Shown: piece after piece, positions 26,034-34,429 of the stretch
Layout: the number at the start of each line of letters is the position of its first letter
How positions within the stretch are numbered: position 1 is the first letter of the stretch
DNA from: Rhodospirillaceae bacterium UBA1479
GTDB lineage: Bacteria > Pseudomonadota > Alphaproteobacteria > Rhodospirillales > Casp-alpha2
Length of the DNA stretch: 64,000 nt
NCBI GenBank assembly: GCA_002325375.1
Contig: DCRZ01000001.1
Coordinates: 186,001 to 250,000, forward strand
Direction: 5' to 3'
Made by a program: the position numbers and the translations under genes
Notes under the pieces: generated by a model
Databases searched by the model: none
The model's input: the letters and a program-made list of their open reading frames with translations, nothing else
What the model was told of the DNA's origin: nothing

Positions 26034-26726
26034 ATGCGAAGGGTGGTGATCATTATCCTGCTGTGTGCATTGGCCGGTTGCGTGACGGGCGGCAGCCGCG
26101 GCAATTTGAGATACTCCACCGGGCATCTTTCTCCCGGGCCGGAATTTGCGAAGACGAAAGCCATTGCATCGGAAACGTTCGACGGCAAATACTTCGCGCA
26201 GCCGCTCAATTCCAATCGGATTTGGCTAAAGACCATGAACATTACCGGCACGCGCGGGTTTACCAAGCGGACGGCATGCCACATCAAAGTGGATAATTAC
26301 GCCCTGCGGGAAGGGCTGGAAAACCTGAGCAAGAATATTCTGGCCGGATATTTTAAGAACATTGAATTCGGTGTCGTCGGGGGCGGGAGTTTTGCGCTTT
26401 TTGGCGACAATCTGGATGGCTTGTTGAGCGTATCGCTCGTCCAATTGAAGCCACAGGGAAAATGTACGAATAAAGATGGTTATCTCACCTGCGAGCATTC
26501 TGTGACGGTGAAATTCAAATCCCAGTACAAGACCAAAATCGGTAAAGTTAAATCGTTCGAAGTGGAGGATACGGCGTCAATTCCTGAACAGGTTTTCCCG
26601 GATTCTTCCGATGCCTGCCCGGCCCTGGCCAGCCTATACGAAGATAACATTAAGGCCGCGTTCGAGCGTGCGGTCTCTCGTATCGCCCAACTTATGGGGC
26701 GCGATATCATCAACGATATAAATTAG
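26034..26726 (+). CDS. Lipoprotein with one four-cysteine module, function unknown
   Basis: A 230-residue protein with a lipoprotein signal and lipobox LAGC (Cys16). Mature cysteines stand at 82, 144, 153 and 195, spacing 62/9/42, which matches both halves of the lipoprotein at 24528. The segment KCTNKDGYLTCEHSVTVKF corresponds to residues 143-161 of that protein, and DACPALASLYEDNIKAAFER to its helix after the fourth cysteine. It is thus a single-module relative, probably from tandem duplication and fusion. The function is unknown; it is probably anchored in the envelope. It lies 117 bp downstream of its relative and 14 bp before the NTF2-like gene. Confidence 0.75.
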   Translation: MRRVVIIILLCALAGCVTGGSRGNLRYSTGHLSPGPEFAKTKAIASETFDGKYFAQPLNSNRIWLKTMNITGTRGFTKRTACHIKVDNYALREGLENLSKNILAGYFKNIEFGVVGGGSFALFGDNLDGLLSVSLVQLKPQGKCTNKDGYLTCEHSVTVKFKSQYKTKIGKVKSFEVEDTASIPEQVFPDSSDACPALASLYEDNIKAAFERAVSRIAQLMGRDIINDIN

Positions 26727-26740
26727 GGACATGAGCCGAT

Positions 26741-27163
26741 ATGCAAAACCAGGCGGCGGATGTTGCCGGCGTACAGGCCTGTATCCGGGCCTATCTCGAC
26801 GGCCTCTACAAAGGCGACACGGACCTGCTGTTCAAGACCGCGTTCCACCCGGATGCCCGTATGAACGCGGCCGATGTGGGCGGTGAGCGCATCCATTGGA
26901 CCATGGCCGAGTTCGAAAAGGTGATCCTTGAGCGCGGATCGCCCGAGGCCGCAGGATATCCTCGCAAGGAACGCATCGTTTCCATCGATTTCGCCGGGCC
27001 GGACACGGCCAACGTGAAGGTCGAGGTCCTGGTCGGTCTGCGCGATTTCACGGACCTTTTGGCCTGCATCCGCATTGATGGCGGGTGGAAGATCATCGCC
27101 AAGACCTACTGTCTGACCCGCGAATTCGCGACCAAAGAAGACGTCCTCGCCGCGGTGGCCTAG
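26741..27163 (+). CDS. NTF2-like (putative lumazine-binding/SnoaL-type) protein
   Basis: A 140-residue protein with the cone-shaped NTF2 fold pattern: an N-terminal helix pair (VQACIRAYLDGLYKGDTDLL), FHPDARM, then alternating strands ending DFTDLLACIRIDGGWKIIAKTY. Proteins of this kind bind small hydrophobic ligands or act as minor isomerases or dehydratases; no catalytic residue can be assigned. It starts 14 bp after the single-module lipoprotein, but its higher GC looks like the chromosome average, so it may belong to another unit. Confidence 0.7.
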   Translation: MQNQAADVAGVQACIRAYLDGLYKGDTDLLFKTAFHPDARMNAADVGGERIHWTMAEFEKVILERGSPEAAGYPRKERIVSIDFAGPDTANVKVEVLVGLRDFTDLLACIRIDGGWKIIAKTYCLTREFATKEDVLAAVA

Positions 27164-27289
27164 TCCTTAAGTACAGGTTTCGGCCATTTTCTGCCTTTTT
27201 GGCATGCATGTTGCTGTGTGTGGCTTGCCGAACGCGCGCTGTGTGCGTTCACCGGCTTATCGTCAATCACATTGGGCAATATTGTTCAC

Positions 27290-28315
27290 ATGCGGAATAA
27301 TCTCAACAATCTGATCCTGGCCGTCATCGGCGGGGTTTTGATCACAATCTTCACCCACCTGCTTGCCGTTGACATGGACCCGATGGAACGTTGGCACGAG
27401 TTCGCCAAGACCCACGAAAACTGGGAATTGGACGAACTGCCGCTGATCGCCGTTTCGCTGGTCATCTATGTATTCATTTTGTTGTTAGGCCAGGTGCGCA
27501 TCAACCAAGGCCTCGTCAAGCGGACCAAGGCGGATAACCGCCGTCTGATGGCGGTCGAGGAGGATCTGCGCGAGGCCCTGGTCGCGCGTGACAGTTTCTT
27601 CGCGGCGATGAGCCACGACCTGAAAACACCGGTCAACAGCATCATGGGGTTTTCCGAACTGATGCGGACGGAGGTCTTTGGCCCCCTGGGGCATGAGAAA
27701 TATGCCGAATACGCCGAGGACATCAATCGGGCGTCGCAGATGCTTGATTTGACGATTTCGCAAATCCTCGATATCTCGCGGCTGAGTTCCGAAGACCGGT
27801 TTGTCATTCGCGAAGAGCGGTTCAATCTGATGGACGAACTACGGTTTTGCCGCAAACTGATTGTCGGATGGAATGGCGGGCGCCAGACGGTCACCGTCTC
27901 CGGAAATGTCCCGCCGGTGGATATTGTTTTTGACCGGACCCTGTTCCGCCGCTACGTCATCAATCTTCTGACGAACGCGGTGAAGTATGCGGGCCGGGAT
28001 GCTGATGTCGGCGTTCATGTGCTTTGCGCAGGGCCTGGAAACCGCGTGTATTTGACGGTCTATGACAACGGGGTCGGGCTGAACGACAGCCGCCTGGCGG
28101 GGGCCGCGCAACGCTATGTGCGGATGACCGACAATCCTGATGCCTATATCGACAGCGCCGGCCTGGGCCTTTGGATCGTCAAGAAAATTGCCGAAGCCCA
28201 TGACTGCGACTTCTCGATCAAATCCGGTTCCGGCCATGGTTTCCGTGTCATCTTGGAAATTCCGCCGACGCGCATCGAAGCGGCGGATTCAGAGGCGTTT
28301 AAGATCGCCTGCTGA
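27290..28315 (+). CDS. Membrane sensor histidine kinase
   Basis: A 341-residue kinase. Two membrane segments (about 9-28 and 55-73) flank a short periplasmic loop of about 25 residues, then a coiled linker. The HisKA box reads FFAAMSHDLKTPVNSIMGFS with the phospho-accepting His. The HATPase domain has NLLTNAVKYAG (N box), YDNGVGL (G1) and GLGLWIVKKIAEAH (G2). No receiver or HAMP domain is evident. With so little periplasmic loop it may sense the membrane or an internal cue. No cognate regulator is adjacent. Start ATG 27290; the frame is open to 27218 with weaker starts. Confidence 0.88.
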   Translation: MRNNLNNLILAVIGGVLITIFTHLLAVDMDPMERWHEFAKTHENWELDELPLIAVSLVIYVFILLLGQVRINQGLVKRTKADNRRLMAVEEDLREALVARDSFFAAMSHDLKTPVNSIMGFSELMRTEVFGPLGHEKYAEYAEDINRASQMLDLTISQILDISRLSSEDRFVIREERFNLMDELRFCRKLIVGWNGGRQTVTVSGNVPPVDIVFDRTLFRRYVINLLTNAVKYAGRDADVGVHVLCAGPGNRVYLTVYDNGVGLNDSRLAGAAQRYVRMTDNPDAYIDSAGLGLWIVKKIAEAHDCDFSIKSGSGHGFRVILEIPPTRIEAADSEAFKIAC

Positions 28316-28420
28316 ACACCTCTCCCCATGGCAGGGCGCGTGGCCGACGTTGGCCCTATTGGATTCCGGGTCTTGCCTGATAGGATCGCCTCCAACACGA
28401 CCAATATGGAGGAGACGACC

Positions 28421-29902
28421 ATGGGGAACCTCAAACGCTATCAAATGACCATCGCCGGCAAGAAGGTCGATCCGGCCTCGGGCGAATGGTTCGAAACCGA
28501 AAATCCCTACACGGGGAAGGCCTGGGCTGAAATCCCGCGCGGCAACGCGGAAGACATCGACCGCGCCGTCAAGGCGGCGAAAGATGCGCTGCCGGGCTGG
28601 CGCCGGACCATCGCCACTCAGCGCGGCCACCTGATGCGCAAGCTGGGCGACCTGATCGCCGAAAACGCCGACAGCCTGGCCGCCACCGAAGTCCGCGATA
28701 ACGGCAAGCTCATCGCCGAGATGGGGCTACAGCTCAAGTATGCGCCGCAGTGGTACTATTACTTCGGCGGCCTGGCCGACAAGATCGAAGGGGCCGTCAT
28801 CCCCATCGACAAGCCGGATACCTTCAATTTCACGCGCAAGGAGCCGCTCGGCGTCATCGGCATGATCACGCCGTGGAATTCGCCGCTCATGCTGACGGCG
28901 TGGAAACTGGCGCCGGCGTTGGCGGCCGGGAACACGGTGGTGCTCAAGCCGTCGGAATTCACCTCGGCCTCCGCCCTGGAGTTCATGGATCTGGTCAAGC
29001 AGGCCGGCTTCCCCGACGGGGTGGTCAACATCGTCACGGGTTATGGCAAGGAAGCGGGCGAAGCGCTGATCAGTCATCCGGACGTCGCCAAGATCGCCTT
29101 CACCGGCGGCTCGGCCACGGGCAAGCACGTCTATTCCACGGCGGCGCAGTCCTTCAAGAAGGTGTCGCTGGAACTGGGCGGCAAGTCGCCCAACATCGTG
29201 TTCGACGACTGCAACGTGGAGAACGCGGTCAAGGGCGTGATCTCGGGCATCTTCGCCGCCACGGGTCAGACCTGCATCGCGGGCTCGCGCCTGTTGGTGC
29301 AAAAATCCATCCATAACGAATTCGTCGACAAGCTGGTGGCCCTGGCCAAGACCGCAAAGATGGGCGACCCCATGGACCCGGACACCCAGGTCGGCCCGGT
29401 CACCACGCCGCCCCAGTACGAAAAAATCCTGGGCTACATGGACATCGCCAAGGGTGAGGGCGCCGAGGCCGTATTGGGCGGCGGCAAGGCGACGCGGCCT
29501 GAATGCGGCGACGGCTGGTTTGTCGAGCCGACCATCTTCACCGGCGTCAACAACCAGATGCGCATCGCCCAGGAAGAAGTGTTCGGCCCGGTTCTTTCCG
29601 TCATTCCCTTCGAGGACGAGGAAGAGGCGCTCGCCATCGGTAACGACGTGGTCTACGGCCTTGCCGCCGGCGTGTGGACGGAAAGCATCCGCCGGGCCTT
29701 CATCATGTCCCAGGAACTGCAGGCCGGCACGGTCTGGGTGAATACCTACCGGGCCGTCAGCTACATGTCGCCCTTCGGCGGCTACAAGCAGTCGGGCCTG
29801 GGCCGGGAAAGCGGCCAGGCGGCCATCGAGGAATACCTTCAGACCAAGTCCGTGTGGATTTCCATGGCGACGGAAGTCCCGAATCCTTTCGTGATGCGGT
29901 AG
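28421..29902 (+). CDS. NAD(P)-dependent aldehyde dehydrogenase
   Basis: A 493-residue ALDH of normal length. It has the TPWNSPLML motif, the NAD-binding FTGGSATGKHVY, the general base in LELGGKSPN and the nucleophilic cysteine in GQTCIAGSR. It oxidises an aldehyde to its acid in the cytoplasm. Start ATG 28421 has a strong GGAGGAG; the frame stays open upstream. The SDR gene starts 9 bp after its stop, so the two probably share a transcript and a substrate. The decarboxylase pairs in this window would make aldehydes, but no sequence sign links them. Confidence 0.92.
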   Translation: MGNLKRYQMTIAGKKVDPASGEWFETENPYTGKAWAEIPRGNAEDIDRAVKAAKDALPGWRRTIATQRGHLMRKLGDLIAENADSLAATEVRDNGKLIAEMGLQLKYAPQWYYYFGGLADKIEGAVIPIDKPDTFNFTRKEPLGVIGMITPWNSPLMLTAWKLAPALAAGNTVVLKPSEFTSASALEFMDLVKQAGFPDGVVNIVTGYGKEAGEALISHPDVAKIAFTGGSATGKHVYSTAAQSFKKVSLELGGKSPNIVFDDCNVENAVKGVISGIFAATGQTCIAGSRLLVQKSIHNEFVDKLVALAKTAKMGDPMDPDTQVGPVTTPPQYEKILGYMDIAKGEGAEAVLGGGKATRPECGDGWFVEPTIFTGVNNQMRIAQEEVFGPVLSVIPFEDEEEALAIGNDVVYGLAAGVWTESIRRAFIMSQELQAGTVWVNTYRAVSYMSPFGGYKQSGLGRESGQAAIEEYLQTKSVWISMATEVPNPFVMR

Positions 29903-29911
29903 TCTTTCCCC

Positions 29912-30646
29912 ATGGGAAAAACCGTCCTTATCACCGGCGGCAGCCGCGGCATCGGCGAGGCCATGGTGCGGCTGTTCGCCGAACGGGGCTGGACGGTCCT
30001 GTTCACCTTCGTGTCCAACGCGCAGGCGGCCCATACCGTCGCGACCGAAGCCGGGGCGCGGGCGATGCGCTGTGATTCCGGCAGCGAGGACGACATCTTG
30101 GCCCTGTTCGCGCAATTGGATGGGGAAGGCATTGTCCTGGACGCCTTGATCAACAATGCGGGCGTGTCCGGGCCGCGCCGCCGCGCGGTCGAGGTCACGC
30201 GGGAAACCCTGGAACAGGTCACCCGGATCAACTTCATCGGCCCGGTGCTGTTCTGCCGCGAGGCGGTCAAGCGCATGTCGACCGCCACGGGCGGTCGTGG
30301 CGGGGTGATCGTCAACCTGTCCTCGACCGCGACCAAGAAGGGTGGGGCCGGGCAATGGGCCGATTATGCGGCGCTCAAGGGGGCGATCGACGTATTTACT
30401 AATGGCCTCGCCCGCGAGGTCGCGGCGGAGGGCATCCGCGTCAACGCCGTCGCTCCCGGCTATGTGCTGACGGATATGGCGGTGGACGGCGGCATCGCGG
30501 CAAGTTTCGACACCGCCCTGAAAACGGATATCCCCATGGGCCGCATCGGCGAGGTGCGCGAGATTGCCGAGGGCGCCTATTGGCTGTGTACCGATGCGGC
30601 CGGTTATGTCACCGGCACCGTGCTGAACGTGGCCGGCGGGCGCTAG
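29912..30646 (+). CDS. Short-chain dehydrogenase/reductase (SDR)
   Basis: A 244-residue classical SDR: TGGSRGIGEAM cofactor motif at residues 8-18, NNAG after the fourth strand, catalytic Ser in NLSSTA and the YxxxK pair in DYAALKGA. RVNAVAPGYVLTDM near residue 180 follows the family pattern. It interconverts an alcohol and a ketone with NAD(P). The start lies 9 bp after the ALDH stop, indicating an operon. Annotation as 3-oxoacyl-ACP reductase would be too specific. Confidence 0.88.
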   Translation: MGKTVLITGGSRGIGEAMVRLFAERGWTVLFTFVSNAQAAHTVATEAGARAMRCDSGSEDDILALFAQLDGEGIVLDALINNAGVSGPRRRAVEVTRETLEQVTRINFIGPVLFCREAVKRMSTATGGRGGVIVNLSSTATKKGGAGQWADYAALKGAIDVFTNGLAREVAAEGIRVNAVAPGYVLTDMAVDGGIAASFDTALKTDIPMGRIGEVREIAEGAYWLCTDAAGYVTGTVLNVAGGR

Positions 30647-30653
30647 GCGGCAG

Positions 30654-31235
30654 TCACGGCCGGGCGAAGGCGGTCACGTCCTGGGGTTTTCCCCATTTCA
30701 GGATTTCCTGATGCAGGCGGTCGTATTTCGCCTGTCCCTCGCCGTCGCCGAACAGGGGGTCGCCGGGCAGGGTGATGGCGTCCCGGATTTCCTGCCAGTC
30801 CGGGTCGGTCAGGGCCCGTAAAGCCGGTGGGAAGAACACCACTTCCTCCATCTGCATGTGACGGCGTTGGAAGCTCAAATAGTCGCCTGCGACGTCGATG
30901 AACCAGTCGCGCGGCAGTTCCGCATCCTGCATGACGTTATGCAGGGCGGCCGCAAAGCGTCGCGTCAGGGCGCCGAGTTTTTCGTGCTCCTTATCCAGCC
31001 CGCCGACGCTCGCCGCGGCGTCGGGATCGCGCAGCCGTAATTTCGCCAGGACAAGATCTTCGACCGGATGATGGTAGAGGTCCGGATAGTTTTGGGTGTA
31101 GTCCAGGATATTGCTGACAAGGTCGTAGTCGGGCAGCTCTCCGGCGTCAAAAACCCGCACCTCGCGGGCGATCAGGTCCATCAATCGGGCAAACTTCTTA
31201 TGGTCGTCGCGTAGTTTCCAGATGACGTCGGACAT
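30654..31235 (-). CDS. Hemerythrin-domain protein
   Basis: A 193-residue four-helix protein with the hemerythrin-like metal ligands: His in LRDDHKKFARLM, HHPVED after the second helix, DKEHEKL, and RRHMQMEEVVFFP. A di-iron centre that binds O2 or NO is expected. A GGAGGAAT site precedes ATG 31235. A FNR/FixK-like box (31292-31305) is centred 63 bp upstream of the start, which suits induction at low oxygen or by nitrogen oxides. It is convergent with the SDR gene, 7 bp apart. Confidence 0.85.
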   Translation of the reverse strand: MSDVIWKLRDDHKKFARLMDLIAREVRVFDAGELPDYDLVSNILDYTQNYPDLYHHPVEDLVLAKLRLRDPDAAASVGGLDKEHEKLGALTRRFAAALHNVMQDAELPRDWFIDVAGDYLSFQRRHMQMEEVVFFPPALRALTDPDWQEIRDAITLPGDPLFGDGEGQAKYDRLHQEILKWGKPQDVTAFARP

Positions 31236-32036
31236 ATGTATTCCTCCACCTCGCTGATGGGGAAGCTTAGCGGCGGCGGGCCCCGGGCGCGTTGATATGG
31301 GTCAAGTGCGCGGCGCTGTGGATAACTTTGGGGATAGATGTTGGTTTTGCGCCTTTTTGCCAGGTAAAGGCTTGTCGAGCCGGAGTCAGGCGTCAGGCGG
31401 GGCAGAACGCGCTGATTGCGCTGCCGCCGACGTGAAGGAAGCGGACGTGCGGGAAGAGGGGGCCGCGCCATGGCCGGTTCCGCGATGTCGGGTGGCCTGG
31501 AACGGCCGCAGGAAAAACGGCCCGTCGGCCAAGGGGCGTTGAAATGGCCTGGCGCCGAATTACCGCCAACGCCTTGCTGACCGCGCCTTTTGCATTGAGA
31601 AAAGGGCGGGTTCGCCCGCCGCCGCCGCCGTCTGACCTATTTGATTTCACATGTCGGCGACATTCCTTGGCAAGTTCACGGGAGCGCGGAGGCTGGGCGC
31701 GCGGACTTTACATTCCTTCACAGGCCCGAACGGATTTCGGCGCGGGAAAGGGCGGAATCCCGCGTGCGGTCGGCGCGAAGGTGAAAAAGGGCGAATAATG
31801 GCAATCGGCGGCAAATGTGGATATCTCGCGCGCCTTAGTGGCGGGAATCCGAGGGAGGGATTAAAAGTACGCACATCGTGCGCTACCAAAATTCGGCTGA
31901 TTCGCGCCATCGGCGAGGTCTAATTCGTCAATCAGGCTTGCCCCGAAGGGGGCGGGATGGTAGCTGAAATGTACACAATATTGGCGGAGAATCGCCCGCC
32001 AGAGGAACATCCCTTAACCGCCCAGGAGCCCACGCC
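31236..32036. other. 801-bp stretch without a supportable gene
   Basis: Short open frames exist on both strands but none shows a family signature, good ribosome site and consistent codon use. It holds the FNR-like box near its left edge and a short GC-rich hairpin near 31606-31622 with no T run. The last 100 bp are the upstream region of the cupin gene, whose ATG follows CCAGGAGCC. A decayed gene or small RNA cannot be excluded. Confidence 0.5.
31292..31305. promoter_or_regulatory. FNR/FixK/DNR-like box upstream of the hemerythrin gene
   Basis: TTGATATGGGTCAA: half-sites TTGAT and GTCAA around four bases, one change from the FNR consensus TTGAT-N4-ATCAA. The centre is 63 bp upstream of the hemerythrin start codon, which would allow a class II position near -41.5. 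Hemerythrins are often controlled this way, so the site and the gene support each other. Confidence 0.6.
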
Positions 32037-32600
32037 ATGTTCGACCGCGACCGTTTCACCCAGGATTGTCTCGACGCCATCCGCGAGACCGATAGCCACA
32101 TCGCGGTGAAGGAACTGGTCGAGCGCGCCTGCAGCGACCCGGCGGACCTGCTGCGCGGCCTGGGCGAGCCGACCAAGGCGGGCCCCGACAAGATTTATGT
32201 GTCCGACGAACTGACGATCCTCAATCTCGTCTGGGGGCCCTACATGACCCTGCTGCCGCACAATCACAACATGTGGGCGGTGATCGGCCTGTACACCGGG
32301 GCCGAGGACAACGTGTTCTGGAAAAAGGTCGACGGCGAGCCGGGACATACCCGCATCGAAGCCGCCGGCGCCAAGGCCATGCGCCCCGGCGACGTGGCGC
32401 CGCTGGGTAAGGACATCGTCCATTCCGTGACCAACCCGCTCGATCGCCTGACCGGCGCCCTGCACGTCTACGGCGGCAACTTCTTCGAAGAACCGCGCAG
32501 CGAGTGGGAAGCGCAGGGCCTGACCGAGCGTCCCTACGACGTGCCGCGCAACATGGCCTTGTTCGAAACCTACAACGAAAAGCTCCAGGCGGCGGAATAG
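32037..32600 (+). CDS. Cupin-fold protein, cysteine-dioxygenase-like
   Basis: A 187-residue predicted metal-dependent protein of the double-stranded beta-helix superfamily. Likely iron ligands are in LLPHNHNMWAVIGLYTG (His-x-His) and IVHSVTNP, with ALHVYGGNFF closing the barrel. The overall shape matches the cysteine-dioxygenase-type thiol dioxygenases. It may oxidise a thiol such as cysteine or 3-mercaptopropionate to a sulfinate, which would fit the sulfonate genes nearby, but that link is inference. An AGGAG precedes the ATG. Confidence 0.7.
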   Translation: MFDRDRFTQDCLDAIRETDSHIAVKELVERACSDPADLLRGLGEPTKAGPDKIYVSDELTILNLVWGPYMTLLPHNHNMWAVIGLYTGAEDNVFWKKVDGEPGHTRIEAAGAKAMRPGDVAPLGKDIVHSVTNPLDRLTGALHVYGGNFFEEPRSEWEAQGLTERPYDVPRNMALFETYNEKLQAAE

Positions 32601-32621
32601 GGCGCGGCCCGCGTTTCCGTT

Positions 32622-33002
32622 CTATCGTTCGTATTCGGGAATGCGGGGCTCTTCCGCGGCAAGGGCCCAGGCCTCGGCCATGGCCGGGTGGTTCCAGACG
32701 GCGTCCATATAGGCGCGGGCCGTCGCGTCGACCACAACACCGTACGTGTGAAACCGCGCGACCACGGGCGCATACATGGCGTCGGCGATGGCGATGCTAT
32801 CGGGAATGACTAGGCCGCCGTGTTCGAGAACGGGCACCAGCCCCGTTGGCGACAGGTGGCGCAGGTTTTCCTTCATGTCCGGCCGCCCGAACAGGACCGT
32901 GGTTTCCGTGAATTCGGCCCCGGCGAACTTCAGCATCAGCCAGGCGCGCAGCGACCAGGACGAATAGTTCTTGTTGCCGAGGATGAGCCGATAGATTGCC
33001 AT
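32622..33002 (-). pseudogene. Glutathione S-transferase with an internal in-frame deletion
   Basis: Only 126 residues, against about 220 for its family. The N-terminus (LILGNKNYSSWSLRAWLML) and the cis-proline motif TGLVPVLEHGG are a normal GST thioredoxin domain. The sequence then runs from VIPDSIAIA straight into DAMYAPVVARFHTYGV, which belongs near the end of the family's helical domain. Roughly 95 residues are missing between SIAIA and ADAMY. The frame is kept, and at the junction the DNA reads ATCGCCATCGCC on the coding strand (32784-32795), a short repeat that could have mediated the deletion. It is likely a non-functional remnant, though the frame is open and has a normal start. Confidence 0.7.
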
Positions 33003-33079
33003 CCGCGCTGATTACACCAGGTCGTCGATCATCGCCAGATTCATGGCGGCGCACCCCATACTTTTGGTCTAGCGGGCGA

Positions 33080-33095
33080 AGTGACATCTGTCACT
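33080..33095. promoter_or_regulatory. CRP-like palindrome AGTGACATCTGTCACT
   Basis: A 7-2-7 inverted repeat with the CRP-family core GTGA-N6-TCAC. It lies between the GST remnant (minus, start 33002) and the cyclic-nucleotide-binding gene (plus, start 33218), centred about 130 bp upstream of the latter. It is a plausible site for a CRP/FNR-family activator. Confidence 0.5.
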
Positions 33096-33217
33096 GTGGC
33101 GACCGCCGGGCCACTGTACGAGAGGAGTTGTCCGGCGCTGTTCCGGATCGCAGCGGCCTCGGCCTGAAATTGAAAACGTCCCCGCGCGTCGCGCGACGCG
33201 TAAAAACAGAGAAAGTG

Positions 33218-33649
33218 ATGACCCCTCAGCCAGCCTTCGGGCCCGACACCCGCGCGCCCCTCAAAAAAAATCACCGCAGCTTTTTCGCCGGAGACGAGAT
33301 CATTTGCGAAGGCGATTCCGGCGACGAGGCCTACTTGATCCTGAGCGGGCGCGTTGAAATCCGCAAAGGCATGCGGACCTGCTCGCCAAAGACCATCGCC
33401 GTGCTCGGCAAGGGCGATGTCGTCGGCGAACTTGCGTTGATTGACGCGCATACACGGTCCGCATCGGTGGTCGCTTTGGAAGACACGACGGTCAGCGTAT
33501 TGCCGCGACAGGAATTCGAGGATCGCGCGGCCGCCATGGACCCCTTGCTGCGGGCGGTCTACGGCGTCACGGTGAAGCGCCTGCGCCATGTCCTGGAGCA
33601 CGGCCGGGGCCTGAACACCTACGGCTCCATGAGCAATTGGCGCACGTAG
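33218..33649 (+). CDS. Cyclic-nucleotide-binding domain protein without DNA-binding domain
   Basis: A 143-residue protein that is nearly all CAP-type sensor domain: FFAGDEIICEGDSGDEAYLI, LSGRVEIRKG, GKGDVVGELALID and HTRSASVVALEDTTVSVL, where the last two form the phosphate-binding cassette. No helix-turn-helix follows; the C-terminus is a short helix (AVYGVTVKRLRHVLEHG). It may bind cAMP or cGMP and act by protein contact. Start ATG 33218 follows GAAAG; the frame is open upstream across the gap. It is convergent with the GntR gene, 9 bp apart. Confidence 0.82.
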   Translation: MTPQPAFGPDTRAPLKKNHRSFFAGDEIICEGDSGDEAYLILSGRVEIRKGMRTCSPKTIAVLGKGDVVGELALIDAHTRSASVVALEDTTVSVLPRQEFEDRAAAMDPLLRAVYGVTVKRLRHVLEHGRGLNTYGSMSNWRT

Positions 33650-33658
33650 CCCAGGCAC

Positions 33659-34402
33659 TCACAACAGATCACTGAAATACGCCAGGTGCGTGGTGTCGCA
33701 GCGCGAGATGCGCAGTTCGACCGGCGTGCCGTCGAGGGTCTGGGCGATGCGCTCGATACGTAGCAGCGGCGCGCCCCGGTCCAGGCCCAGATGGGTCACG
33801 TCATCGGGGCCGGCGGCCTCGGCGGTGATTTTCTCGACCGCGCGGTGGACGATCACGGCGAAGCGATCCTGGTAAAGCTGATAGAGCGTGTTGGGCAGTT
33901 GCGTCTTGTTGAGGTCGCCCAGCCCGGGGAACAGGTCGTCGGGCAGGATGATCAATTCCAGGATTGCGCGCCGCGCCATCAGGTCGCGCACGCGCTTGAT
34001 CTCGACCACTCGCGCCTGGGGGGAGAGGCTGAGGGCCAGGGCCTCGGTCTGCGTCACGCGGCGCTGCGTCATCGACAATACCCGCGAGGTCGGCAGGCGC
34101 CGCTCACCATCCGCCGCCAGCAGGTGGAAAAAGTGGAAGCGGTCGCGGTCCGGCCCATGGGCATGGACGAAGGTGCCGCGCCCCTGATGGCGGATCACCA
34201 GGTTTTCCCGTGCCATTTCGTCCAGCGCCCGGCGCACCGTGCCCTGGGCGACGCCGAAGCGGGCGGCCAATTTCTGTTCCGAGGGCAGGGGCTCGGTCAC
34301 CGGATGGCGGCCCTGGGCGATCTCGCGCAGCAGGGCTTCGCGCACCTGCCGGTACAGCGGCCCGTCGCCGGATCGGGGCCGGTCCACCCAGGTTTCAGGC
34401 AT
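33659..34402 (-). CDS. GntR/HutC-family transcriptional regulator with UTRA domain
   Basis: A 247-residue regulator. The winged helix is at residues 12-80 (PLYRQVREALLREIAQG, LPSEQKLAARFGVAQGTVRRAL, GRGTFV). The UTRA ligand domain follows, ending APLLRIERIAQTLDGTPVEL. Start ATG 34402 follows AAAGGG. It is divergent from the sulfopyruvate/sulfolactate operon, and an inverted repeat at 34430-34456 lies 28 bp upstream of its start. It therefore likely represses that operon and itself until a pathway intermediate, perhaps sulfolactate or sulfopyruvate, binds. Confidence 0.88.
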   Translation of the reverse strand: MPETWVDRPRSGDGPLYRQVREALLREIAQGRHPVTEPLPSEQKLAARFGVAQGTVRRALDEMARENLVIRHQGRGTFVHAHGPDRDRFHFFHLLAADGERRLPTSRVLSMTQRRVTQTEALALSLSPQARVVEIKRVRDLMARRAILELIILPDDLFPGLGDLNKTQLPNTLYQLYQDRFAVIVHRAVEKITAEAAGPDDVTHLGLDRGAPLLRIERIAQTLDGTPVELRISRCDTTHLAYFSDLL

Positions 34403-34429
34403 GTGCGGCCCTTTGGTCAAAAAAACACA

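Noticed and set aside
31606..31622. GGGCGGGTTCGCCC hairpin as a terminator
   Set aside because: The stem is only five pairs and is followed by GCC repeats rather than T residues.
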